This document shows positions 1 through 5,965 of a stretch of 6,653 nt of DNA, piece by piece. The position numbers and the translations under genes are program-made. The stretch spans positions 1 to 6,653 of the forward strand of contig JASLGC010000031.1 in the NCBI GenBank assembly GCA_030150335.1, in the 5' to 3' direction. Under the pieces are notes generated by a model that was not told where the DNA came from, made no database searches, and was given only the letters and a program-made list of their open reading frames with translations. Source of the stretch: Flavobacterium sp. (GTDB lineage Bacteria > Bacteroidota > Bacteroidia > Flavobacteriales > Flavobacteriaceae). Every line of letters begins with the position of its first letter. The stretch's first letter is position 1.

Positions 1-48
1 GAACCGTTCTATTTGAAAGATTTTGTGTTGTTAACCAAAAAGAAATAG
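1..48 (+). CDS. C-terminal end of an unidentified upstream gene (partial)
   Basis: Reading from base 1 in frame 1 gives EPFYLKDFVLLTKKK followed by a TAG stop at 46-48. The lysine-rich end and the strong + strand terminator 20 bases further on suggest these are the last 15 codons of a gene whose body lies to the left of the window. Frame 3 is also open, to a TAG at 51-53, so the frame is not certain. Fifteen residues are too few to name a family. Confidence 0.4.
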   Translation, partial: EPFYLKDFVLLTKKK

Positions 49-68
49 TATAGTCTATCAAGATTATA

Positions 69-110
69 AAAGAAGACTCAAGTTTTACGACTTGGGTCTT
101 TTTTGTTTTT
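69..110 (+). terminator. Rho-independent terminator of the upstream gene
   Basis: AAGACTCAAG (73-82) pairs with CTTGGGTCTT (91-100) over ten positions with one U-G wobble. The stem can be extended outward through A/T pairs to about 69-104. A T-rich tract with a single G follows (99-111). The T tract is much better on the + side than on the minus side, so this most likely ends the gene entering from the left edge. Confidence 0.8.
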
Positions 111-219
111 TACAATTGATAATAAATTGAATGTATTATAGTTCATAGTTATACGTTTAGTAGGCAAAATTAATGAAAGACATGATACAAAAGTTGAGAA
201 TCGGTTATTTTGACATCAA

Positions 220-247
220 ATGCTATCATTTACTATGATATGCTATC
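220..247. repeat. Spaced 8-bp direct repeat with internal dyad
   Basis: ATGCTATC occurs at 220-227 and again at 240-247, exactly 20 bp apart. Between them TATCAT (224-229) and ATGATA (235-240) form a 6-bp inverted repeat with a 5-base spacer. Two-turn spacing is compatible with a protein binding site, but no gene start lies nearby on either strand. This may be chance in AT-rich DNA. Confidence 0.3.
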
Positions 248-295
248 TAATGTCTGTCCCATTTTTTTTGTTTTAATCTTTAATTTGTTGATTTG

Positions 296-368
296 CAGTG
301 TTGTATTTAGGGTTTGACGGCCTTTTTTGTAAGCGATATACCACTTAGATGCGAGTTAAATACAACTG
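296..368. repeat. Long-armed inverted repeat in gene-free DNA
   Basis: GTTGTATTTA (300-309) is the exact reverse complement of TAAATACAAC (357-366), separated by 47 bases. Skipping two bases (TG, 299-300) lets CAG (296-298) pair with CTG (366-368), giving a 12-pair arm with a bulge. The enclosed loop contains a GGCC followed by six T. It could be the closing stem of a small structured RNA or the remains of a small mobile element. The function is unknown. Confidence 0.4.
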
Positions 369-485
369 AATTATGTATGAGACTATAACAAAAGGTGAAA
401 TAGTATGGTTATTTTCTAAGTTTTTATTTTTTATAACTAAAATCTACAGTTGATATTAAATTAAAGAATGAATCTTTTATTCTTG

Positions 486-528
486 TTTAAAATTAAAAAG
501 GCTGTCTTTCGAAATGAAAACAGCCTTT
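486..528 (-). terminator. Rho-independent terminator of the DUF255-MscS operon
   Basis: AAAGGCTGT (497-505) pairs perfectly with ACAGCCTTT (520-528), and an inner TTTC/GAAA helix (507-510 / 516-519) adds to the stem past a bulged C. Read on the minus strand, the hairpin runs straight into a U-rich tail (TTTTTAATTTTAAA). It begins 22 bases after the MscS stop codon. There is no T run on the + side, so it acts on the minus strand. Confidence 0.85.
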
Positions 529-550
529 GATAAGTTGTATTATGTGATGA

Positions 551-1318
551 TTATAAAGAATCAGTAATCTCTTTTGATTTAAGTAGAATATAAGAACATA
601 CTGTGTTGTAGTTGTCATTCTCTACCCATACTTGTATTTTATACACAATTTTTGAATCTGCTAATTCTTTGATAAGAATACGAGGTTTAGGTTGTGAAAT
701 TATCCTATCATAATTTTCAAGTTCTTCTTGAAGTTTGTCCATAAACTCCGCAGTACTTTTTAGTAAATTAGTTTGTACAATAACTTCAGCACGTCTTAAA
801 TTATTTTGAGTAATGTTTTTTATTTTTCCATTAGATAATATCCCATTGGGAATGTAGGTAATATCGTTTTGATAAGTGATTATTTCTGTTGAAAAAATAT
901 GTATGGCCTGTACTTTTCCTGTTTCGCCTTGTGCTTCTATGACATCTCCAATACGAAAGGGCTTAAACAAGATGATTAAGACACCACCTGCAAAATTACT
1001 TAGAGAACCTTGTAGGGATAATCCAATTGCTAAACTCATCGCACCAATAATCGCAACAAATGAACTGGTTTGAATACCAAGTTTAGATGCAATTATAACA
1101 AAAAGCAAAACGCGTAATCCCCAGATTAGAACATCTAAAATGAAACTTGCGAAAGTTGGGTCTATCTTGTTTTTGACAAATATTTTTTGGGCTAACTTTT
1201 GAAGGAACTTAATTGCCCACATTCCTAATCCTAAAATAATAAGTGATGTTACTATTTCAGGAATATAAGCAATGAAATTTTCGATGTATCGACTTAGTAA
1301 AGTATCTAATTTTGCCAT
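551..1318 (-). CDS. MscS family small-conductance mechanosensitive channel
   Basis: A 255-residue inner-membrane channel of the MscS family. In this family the channel opens under membrane tension during osmotic downshock to release small solutes. Three membrane helices are visible: TM1 about 20-40, TM2 about 59-80, and pore-lining TM3 about 86-117. TM3 contains IGLSLQGSLSNFAGG, very close to the E. coli MscS pore helix; by alignment, L96 and L100 match the E. coli gate leucines L105 and L109, and Q103-G104 match the Q112-G113 kink. The beta domain follows (FKPFRIGD at 118-125, YIPNG at 155-159), then a short alpha/beta cytoplasmic domain to the end. It is slightly shorter than E. coli MscS (286). 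The ATG start lies three bases after the DUF255 stop, so it is probably translated by coupling with that gene. It has no separate promoter or clear ribosome-binding site. The family is clear; the gating properties are not known. Confidence 0.95.
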   Translation of the reverse strand: MAKLDTLLSRYIENFIAYIPEIVTSLIILGLGMWAIKFLQKLAQKIFVKNKIDPTFASFILDVLIWGLRVLLFVIIASKLGIQTSSFVAIIGAMSLAIGLSLQGSLSNFAGGVLIILFKPFRIGDVIEAQGETGKVQAIHIFSTEIITYQNDITYIPNGILSNGKIKNITQNNLRRAEVIVQTNLLKSTAEFMDKLQEELENYDRIISQPKPRILIKELADSKIVYKIQVWVENDNYNTVCSYILLKSKEITDSL

Positions 1319-1321
1319 AGG

Positions 1322-3322
1322 TTATAAAGTATATTTATCTAATTCAGCTTTATCTTCTTCTGGTTTTAAACAAGAGGAGTTAATACAAATATAATGCAAA
1401 GTTTTTTCGCTTGTTCCATACTTCGCTAAGTAAGGGATGCTTGAATTTTCTGTATTAGCAAAGATGAAAGCACGAGATATCAGTTTATTTCTGATAGCCA
1501 AAGCTTGTTCTTTTGCATCATTTCCAGTGAATGATAATTCCATAGGTTGCTGTAAGTATAGGTCAACTAATAACCAGTGCGAGTAAGCAGAAGGATAGTC
1601 TATTTGTGATAGTACTATTTTCGTCATATCTGTTGCCAATTGTGTATAATAGTTGTTTTCGTATAATAGTCCTAACTTCAATAAGTTCATAGCCATAATC
1701 GCATTAGAAGAAGGAATTACGTTGTCTTCTATTTCTACTGCGGGTGTTATGTTGATAGCTGTTTTAGAACTATATAACAAGAACGAACTTTTAGAATCAA
1801 GAAACTTGTCAAGCGATAAATCAAGCACATTTTTCGCGTGTTTTATAAATTTTTCGTCCGCAGTGTGCTCAAATAAATTGATAAGTGCTTGAATATAAAA
1901 AGCATAATCATCTAAGTAAGCAGGGATTGTAGCATTGTCGTTTTTGAATGTTCTGTATAAGCCATCTTCTTCACTCCAAAGTTTGTTGTGGATAAATGTT
2001 TCTAATGCAATAGCACGTTGCAGGTATTCTGTATTTTGTGTGGCTGTAAATGCATCAAGTAAACCTGTAATCAACATAGCATTCCAAGAGGTAATCGTTT
2101 TATCGTCTAATCTTGGTTTGGCTCTGAAGTTTCGTTTAGTTAATAGTATATTTTCCCATGCTTCTTTTTTTGCTTGTAAGAATGAAAGCTCTATATTTTG
2201 AGATTTAGCTATGTCAGAAAGGGGCTTGTCTTGAATTAAAACATATTGACCTTCTTCCCAGTAACCAAAACTATTGATGTTGAAAACAAGGCTAAATAAA
2301 TCAAAATCACTTTTTAAATATTCTTGTAACTCTTGTTTTGTCCAAGTATAAAAAGCGCCTTCTACAAGTTTATTGTTTGCATTAAGGCTGTCAGCATCTA
2401 AGGCAGAGTAGAAGCCACCTTGGTTGTTGTCCCAATTTGTGAAGATAAATTCTAATGTTTTGTCAATGACTTGAGTGTAAAGTGGATTTGAAGTTCGTTT
2501 GTAAGCATCGGCATAAACACTAAGTAATTGTGCATTGTCATACAACATTTTTTCAAAGTGAGGTACGTGCCATTTAAAGTCAACTGAGTATCTTGAAAAA
2601 CCACCTTCAACAGTGTCGAATAACCCTCCGTAGGCCATTTTAGTTAAGGTTAGGTCAATGTGGTTTGTAAGTTGTTCATCTTTTCTTAAAAAGGCTAATT
2701 TCTGTAAATACAAAAGATTGGTAGGCATCATGAATTTTGGTGCTCTATTATATCCTCCATATTCTGGGTCAAAACTCAATTTCCATTTGTCAAGGACAAC
2801 GTCTAAGTTAAATCTGCTTTCTTCTTTGTATTCCGGAGCAAGGCTTAAAATAGAAATACCTTCACTTAGCTTTTCTGCAAAGTCAATAACGGTTTCTTTT
2901 CTATCTCGATATAGGTTTTTAAGTTGCTCTAAGGCATCTGTCCAAGCATCTTTTTTGAAGTAAGTACCTCCCCAAACAGGGCGTCCATCAGGTAAGCAAA
3001 CTACATTAAGGGGCCACCCCCCTTGTTTTGTCATTAGTTGAACTGCTTTCATATAAAAGTTGTCAATGTCTGGATGTTCCTCACGGTCAATTTTTATAGA
3101 AATATAATTGTCATTCATCAATTCAGCTACTTCAGTGTTTTCAAAACTTTCGTGTTCCATGACATGACACCAATGGCAAGTGGAGTAGCCGATGCTAACA
3201 ACAATAAGTTTGTCTTGTTGCAAAGCAAGGTCTAAGGTCTGTGTATTCCATGCTTTCCAATGAATTGGGTTGTTCGCATGTTGAAGTAGGTAAGGACTGT
3301 TTTCTTTATGTAGTTCGTTCAT
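1322..3322 (-). CDS. Thioredoxin-fold DUF255 protein (YyaL/SPATA20 family)
   Basis: A 666-residue cytoplasmic protein with no signal peptide or membrane segment. The N-terminal thioredoxin-like DUF255 domain (about 1-165) carries the family motifs SPYLLQHANNPIHW (9-22), the redox-type CHWC (C49, C52), DREEHPDID (79-87) and GGWPLNV (101-107). The remainder resembles the alpha/alpha-barrel (six-hairpin, N-acylglucosamine 2-epimerase-like) half of the family, with FDPEYGGYNRAPKF (184-197), HVPHFEKMLYDNAQ (252-265), DADS (309-312), EGAFYTW (321-327) and PRLDDKTITSWN (403-414). The conserved C-terminal cysteine pair is C646 and C651. The length is usual for the family and nothing appears broken. 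The family is widespread (B. subtilis YyaL, mammalian SPATA20) but its substrate and reaction are not established. It is first in an operon with the MscS gene and is transcribed away from the phosphate transporter. The ATG at 3322 opens right at the conserved N-terminal motif, which supports this start. The leader is A-rich with no strong Shine-Dalgarno. Confidence 0.95.
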   Translation of the reverse strand: MNELHKENSPYLLQHANNPIHWKAWNTQTLDLALQQDKLIVVSIGYSTCHWCHVMEHESFENTEVAELMNDNYISIKIDREEHPDIDNFYMKAVQLMTKQGGWPLNVVCLPDGRPVWGGTYFKKDAWTDALEQLKNLYRDRKETVIDFAEKLSEGISILSLAPEYKEESRFNLDVVLDKWKLSFDPEYGGYNRAPKFMMPTNLLYLQKLAFLRKDEQLTNHIDLTLTKMAYGGLFDTVEGGFSRYSVDFKWHVPHFEKMLYDNAQLLSVYADAYKRTSNPLYTQVIDKTLEFIFTNWDNNQGGFYSALDADSLNANNKLVEGAFYTWTKQELQEYLKSDFDLFSLVFNINSFGYWEEGQYVLIQDKPLSDIAKSQNIELSFLQAKKEAWENILLTKRNFRAKPRLDDKTITSWNAMLITGLLDAFTATQNTEYLQRAIALETFIHNKLWSEEDGLYRTFKNDNATIPAYLDDYAFYIQALINLFEHTADEKFIKHAKNVLDLSLDKFLDSKSSFLLYSSKTAINITPAVEIEDNVIPSSNAIMAMNLLKLGLLYENNYYTQLATDMTKIVLSQIDYPSAYSHWLLVDLYLQQPMELSFTGNDAKEQALAIRNKLISRAFIFANTENSSIPYLAKYGTSEKTLHYICINSSCLKPEEDKAELDKYTL

Positions 3323-3348
3323 TGTCTCGATTTTTTTAGATGAAGTTG

Positions 3349-3377
3349 AAATTTACAACATTCACAGATGTAAATTT
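3349..3377. promoter_or_regulatory. Perfect 9-bp dyad, candidate operator
   Basis: AAATTTACA (3349-3357) and TGTAAATTT (3369-3377) are exact reverse complements separated by 11 bases. The arm centres are 20 bp apart, about two helical turns, as expected for a dimeric DNA-binding protein. The site lies 27-55 bases upstream of the DUF255 start, in the 150-base divergent region. A weak minus-strand TACATCTG (3372-3365), resembling the Bacteroidota -7 element TAnnTTTG, overlaps its right arm, so a bound protein could block DUF255-MscS transcription. No specific regulator can be named. Confidence 0.45.
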
Positions 3378-3418
3378 AATAACAATTAGATAACTATTGA
3401 TAACATTAAGGTAACATA
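3378..3418 (+). promoter_or_regulatory. Four helically phased TAAC repeats, candidate Pho box
   Basis: TAAC occurs at 3380-3383, 3391-3394, 3401-3404 and 3412-3415, at intervals of 11, 10 and 11 bp. Each copy is followed by three A/T bases (TAACAAT, TAACTAT, TAACATT, TAACATA). Direct repeats about 11 bp apart are the known geometry of Pho boxes bound by PhoB/PhoP (OmpR-family) regulators, and the Bacillus PhoP unit is close to TTAACA. The array ends 57 bases before the start of the phosphate transporter gene, where an activator would sit. The repeats are directly visible; binding by a phosphate-starvation regulator is inferred from the spacing and the adjacent gene. Confidence 0.5.
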
Positions 3419-3436
3419 GGAGTGGAAAATTATCTG

Positions 3437-3444
3437 CAAATTTG
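3437..3444 (+). promoter_or_regulatory. Possible -7 promoter element for the PiT gene
   Basis: CAAATTTG matches the Bacteroidota -7 consensus TAnnTTTG at five of six fixed positions. Transcription would start near 3450, leaving a leader of roughly 20 bases. No TTG -33 element is found at the right distance; that place is taken by the last TAAC repeats, which fits an activator-dependent promoter. TATACT (3448-3453) is an alternative -10-like hexamer. Confidence 0.3.
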
Positions 3445-3472
3445 TGCTATACTTTAATTAAATAAATTATAA

Positions 3473-5752
3473 ATGGAACAGATTTTTATAGTAATGCTTA
3501 TTGCTTTAGGGCTCTTGGCAATTATAGATTTAACTGTTGGGGTTAGTAATGACGCTGTGAACTTTTTAAATTCAGCAATTGGTTCAAAGGCAGTTACTTT
3601 CCGAACAATAATGATTGTGGCCTCTTTAGGTATTTTAGTAGGGGCACTCTTCTCAAGTGGAATGATGGAAATAGCACGGAGTGGTATTTTTGTTCCAAGC
3701 ATGTTTACCTTTAACGACGTGATGATTATCTTCCTCGCCGTTATGATTACCGACGTTTTATTATTAGACGTGTTTAACTCATTAGGCTTACCTACATCAA
3801 CAACAGTTTCGATTGTTTTTGAATTATTAGGTTCTGCTGTATGTTTAAGTATTATAAAAATAGTTGCAAATGATGATAGTTGGGCTACTTTACCAGCATA
3901 CATCAATACAGAAAAAGCCACAGAAATTGTCGTTGGTATTTTACTGTCTGTAATATTATCCTTTACAATAGGTACAATCGTACAGTATTTTTCTCGTTTG
4001 ATTTTTACTTTCCAAGTAGATAAAAAATTAAAATACTTTGGAGCTATTTTCGGAGGTGTTGCTATTACTGCAATTACATTCTTCATTTTAATCAAAGGTC
4101 TTAAAGGAGCAAGTTTCTTGACAAAAGAAACGAATCATTGGATTGCGAACAATCAGTTAACTATCATCTTGGTTAGTTTTGTTTTCTGGACATTGTTTTC
4201 ACAAGCTTTAATGAGCTTCTTAAAAGTAAATATATTACGTGTCATTATCGTTATTGGAACGTTTGCATTAGCATTGGCATTTGCAGGTAATGACTTAGTA
4301 AACTTTATTGGTGTGCCAATTGCAGCTTTCCAATCTTACCAGTTTTTCTCATTATCAGGACAGTCTGCTGATACTTATATGATGGGGAAATTGGCAGAGG
4401 AAAATGTTGTAGCACCGTTCTACTTTTTAGTTTTAGCTGGATTAATCATGGTGTATACACTGTGGACTTCTAAAAAAGCTAAGAATGTAATTGAAACAGA
4501 GATGAGCTTAGCTCGTCAGGACACTGGTTCTACGGAAGAGAAGTTCTCTCCAAATGTATTATCTAAGTTTATTGTAAGAACAATGGTTTTATTAGGTATG
4601 GGAATTAATTATTTCTTGCCAAAATCACTTCAATTAAAAATGGATAGTCGTTTTGAATTGCCTAAGAAAGATAAAAAAGCATCTACTAAAGATGAACCAG
4701 CATTTGATATGGTGCGTGCTTCTGTAAACTTAATGGTAGCGAGTATTTTGATTTCGATAGGTACATCTATGAAATTACCATTATCTACTACTTATGTAAC
4801 GTTCATGGTGGCAATGGGTACTTCATTTGCGGATAGAGCATGGGATAGAGATTCAGCTGTATATCGTGTAGCTGGTGTATTTAATGTAATTGGAGGATGG
4901 TTTGTAACAGCTATTGTAGCTTTCGTTGCAGCTTTTATTGCAGCTTATATTTTGAAAATTGGAGAAGTTTATGCTGTAGTTGGAATGCTTATTCTGGTAG
5001 GTATTTTATTATATAGAAGTAATAAGAACCACATTAAGAAAACAAAAGAGAAAGAAGCGAAAGATGCAAAGCTTGATAAAGTAGATATAGTAACTATTCA
5101 AGGTGTGGCATCTGAAAGTTCTTCACAGATTGCAAACGTATTGACTCGTGCTAATGAGTTGTACACAACTGTAGTCGATGGTGTAGCTCTTCAGGATCTT
5201 AATCAGCTTAAGAAAAGCAAAAAGCAATTGAAGAAATTGGAAAAAGAGGTGGATGACCTTCGTGGTAATGTTTATTTCTTCATTAAAAACCTTGACGAAA
5301 CATCTGTAGGAGCAAGTAAGTTCTATGTATTGACGCTGGGGTATCTTCAAGACATGATTAAAGCTATTAGCTTTATTGCACAACACAGTTTCACACACGT
5401 TGATAATAATCACAAGAAATTAAAGTTCAATCAAATTAGAGACTTGAAATTAATTGACAAGAAATTACAAGAGCTATTTGATAAGATTGTTGTGTTGTTC
5501 TCAGAAGAGAAGTTCAGTGAAATTGACGATATCTTGAAAGATAAAGAAGAGTTAATCTCTGCTGTAGATAAATTGATTCAAAAACAAATTATTCGCATTA
5601 GAACTACGGAAACGAGTCCTAAGAATAGTAAATTATATTTCTCAATATTATTTGAAACAGATGATTTGATTAAATCAACTATTGGTTTATTAGAATTGTT
5701 TAAAGACTTTGAGATTGATGTTAAGAGGAAGTCATTCATACGAATGAACTAA
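3473..5752 (+). CDS. PiT family inorganic phosphate transporter with PhoU-like C-terminal domain
   Basis: A 759-residue inner-membrane carrier, expected to move phosphate (or metal-phosphate) with a coupling cation. The two inverted family repeats are visible. The first has GVSNDAVNFLNSAIGS (23-38) and LPTSTT (106-111). The second has AGNDLVNFIGVPIAA (271-285) and LPLSTT (435-440), then GTSFADRAWDRD (449-460) and a final membrane block to about 514. About 12 membrane segments are visible by eye. A hydrophilic insert (about 333-410) lies between membrane blocks. From about 520 the chain is soluble, lysine-rich and helical to the end, resembling PhoU/DUF47 proteins that accompany Pit carriers elsewhere as separate subunits. 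The ATG at 3473 is followed at once by a membrane helix, and the leader is A/T-rich without a Shine-Dalgarno. The gene is alone in its transcription unit, downstream of phased TAAC repeats that may be a Pho box, and has its own terminator. Family assignment is secure; the exact ion coupling is not visible. Confidence 0.95.
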   Translation: MEQIFIVMLIALGLLAIIDLTVGVSNDAVNFLNSAIGSKAVTFRTIMIVASLGILVGALFSSGMMEIARSGIFVPSMFTFNDVMIIFLAVMITDVLLLDVFNSLGLPTSTTVSIVFELLGSAVCLSIIKIVANDDSWATLPAYINTEKATEIVVGILLSVILSFTIGTIVQYFSRLIFTFQVDKKLKYFGAIFGGVAITAITFFILIKGLKGASFLTKETNHWIANNQLTIILVSFVFWTLFSQALMSFLKVNILRVIIVIGTFALALAFAGNDLVNFIGVPIAAFQSYQFFSLSGQSADTYMMGKLAEENVVAPFYFLVLAGLIMVYTLWTSKKAKNVIETEMSLARQDTGSTEEKFSPNVLSKFIVRTMVLLGMGINYFLPKSLQLKMDSRFELPKKDKKASTKDEPAFDMVRASVNLMVASILISIGTSMKLPLSTTYVTFMVAMGTSFADRAWDRDSAVYRVAGVFNVIGGWFVTAIVAFVAAFIAAYILKIGEVYAVVGMLILVGILLYRSNKNHIKKTKEKEAKDAKLDKVDIVTIQGVASESSSQIANVLTRANELYTTVVDGVALQDLNQLKKSKKQLKKLEKEVDDLRGNVYFFIKNLDETSVGASKFYVLTLGYLQDMIKAISFIAQHSFTHVDNNHKKLKFNQIRDLKLIDKKLQELFDKIVVLFSEEKFSEIDDILKDKEELISAVDKLIQKQIIRIRTTETSPKNSKLYFSILFETDDLIKSTIGLLELFKDFEIDVKRKSFIRMN

Positions 5753-5772
5753 TCTATATTTAATTAAAGTTG

Positions 5773-5805
5773 AGAGGCTATCGGATACGGTAGCCTCTTT
5801 TTTTG
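5773..5805 (+). terminator. Rho-independent terminator of the PiT gene
   Basis: AGAGGCTA (5773-5780) pairs perfectly with TAGCCTCT (5791-5798). The stem continues inward with a U-G and C-G pair around a short loop, followed by seven T on the + strand (5798-5804). It starts 20 bases after the PiT stop codon. A third related arm, AGGCTAC (5807-5813), follows and could pair with GTAGCCT (5790-5796). Confidence 0.88.
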
Positions 5806-5905
5806 TAGGCTACATCATGGGCTTTTGAGTAGTATTTGTTTGTATATGTGACTGTATGAGTGTCTATTATTTATGACAGTAATTCCAAAGGAAGCTAATT
5901 AAGAC

Positions 5906-5943
5906 AAATAAAAAAGGGAACTTAGTAAATCTAAGCTCCCTTT
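5906..5943 (-). terminator. Rho-independent terminator of the NifU-family gene
   Basis: AAAGGGA (5913-5919) pairs with TCCCTTT (5937-5943), then after one A/C mismatch CTTAG (5921-5925) pairs with CTAAG (5931-5935), around a five-base loop. On the minus strand it is followed by a T-rich run (TTTTTATTTG). It lies 22 bases after the NifU stop, so the convergent PiT and NifU genes each have their own terminator. Confidence 0.85.
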
Positions 5944-5965
5944 CGATATTGTAAGATATGGATTA

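Larger units (their letters stand above)
111..485. other. Gene-free AT-rich intergenic region
   Basis: No coding sequence is supported on either strand. All frames are broken by frequent stops, and the longest ATG-started stretches noticed are only a few codons. The region lies between a + strand terminator and a minus-strand terminator, so neither neighbouring transcription unit needs it as a promoter. It holds an 8-bp direct repeat (ATGCTATC at 220-227 and 240-247), a 10-bp inverted repeat (300-309 / 357-366) and a TGTCTGTCCC motif (251-260). It may be decayed mobile or coding DNA, or may hide a small RNA; the sequence does not decide. Confidence 0.6.

Noticed and set aside
3..53. Frame 3 reading at the left edge, ending TAG at 51-53
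   Set aside because: Also open, but the frame 1 ending with its lysine-rich tail looks more like a natural C-terminus. Kept only as an alternative.
233..262. Nine-codon minus-strand ATG frame (MGQTLDSIS)
   Set aside because: Too short, and no leader or homology is recognised; it lies over the direct repeats in gene-free DNA.
111..485. Possible tRNA, CRISPR array or promoter region for the flanking genes
   Set aside because: No cloverleaf, no regular repeat-spacer pattern, and both flanking genes end towards this region.
876..1073. 65-codon + strand frame inside the MscS gene
   Set aside because: It is antisense to the conserved pore and beta-domain sequence and has no sign of independent coding.
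1653..3235. Several + strand open frames (65-101 codons) inside the DUF255 gene
   Set aside because: They lie wholly opposite a well-conserved gene, have no leader or promoter of their own, and encode no recognisable sequence.
3454..4095. Long minus-strand open frame (213 codons) opposite the start of the PiT gene
   Set aside because: Its product is a repetitive I/K/T-rich string with no recognisable domain, while the + strand frame carries clear PiT signature motifs across the same bases. It is an antisense shadow.
5123..5413. 96-codon minus-strand frame inside the PiT C-terminal domain
   Set aside because: Antisense to the PhoU-like helices, with no family motif or transcription signal.
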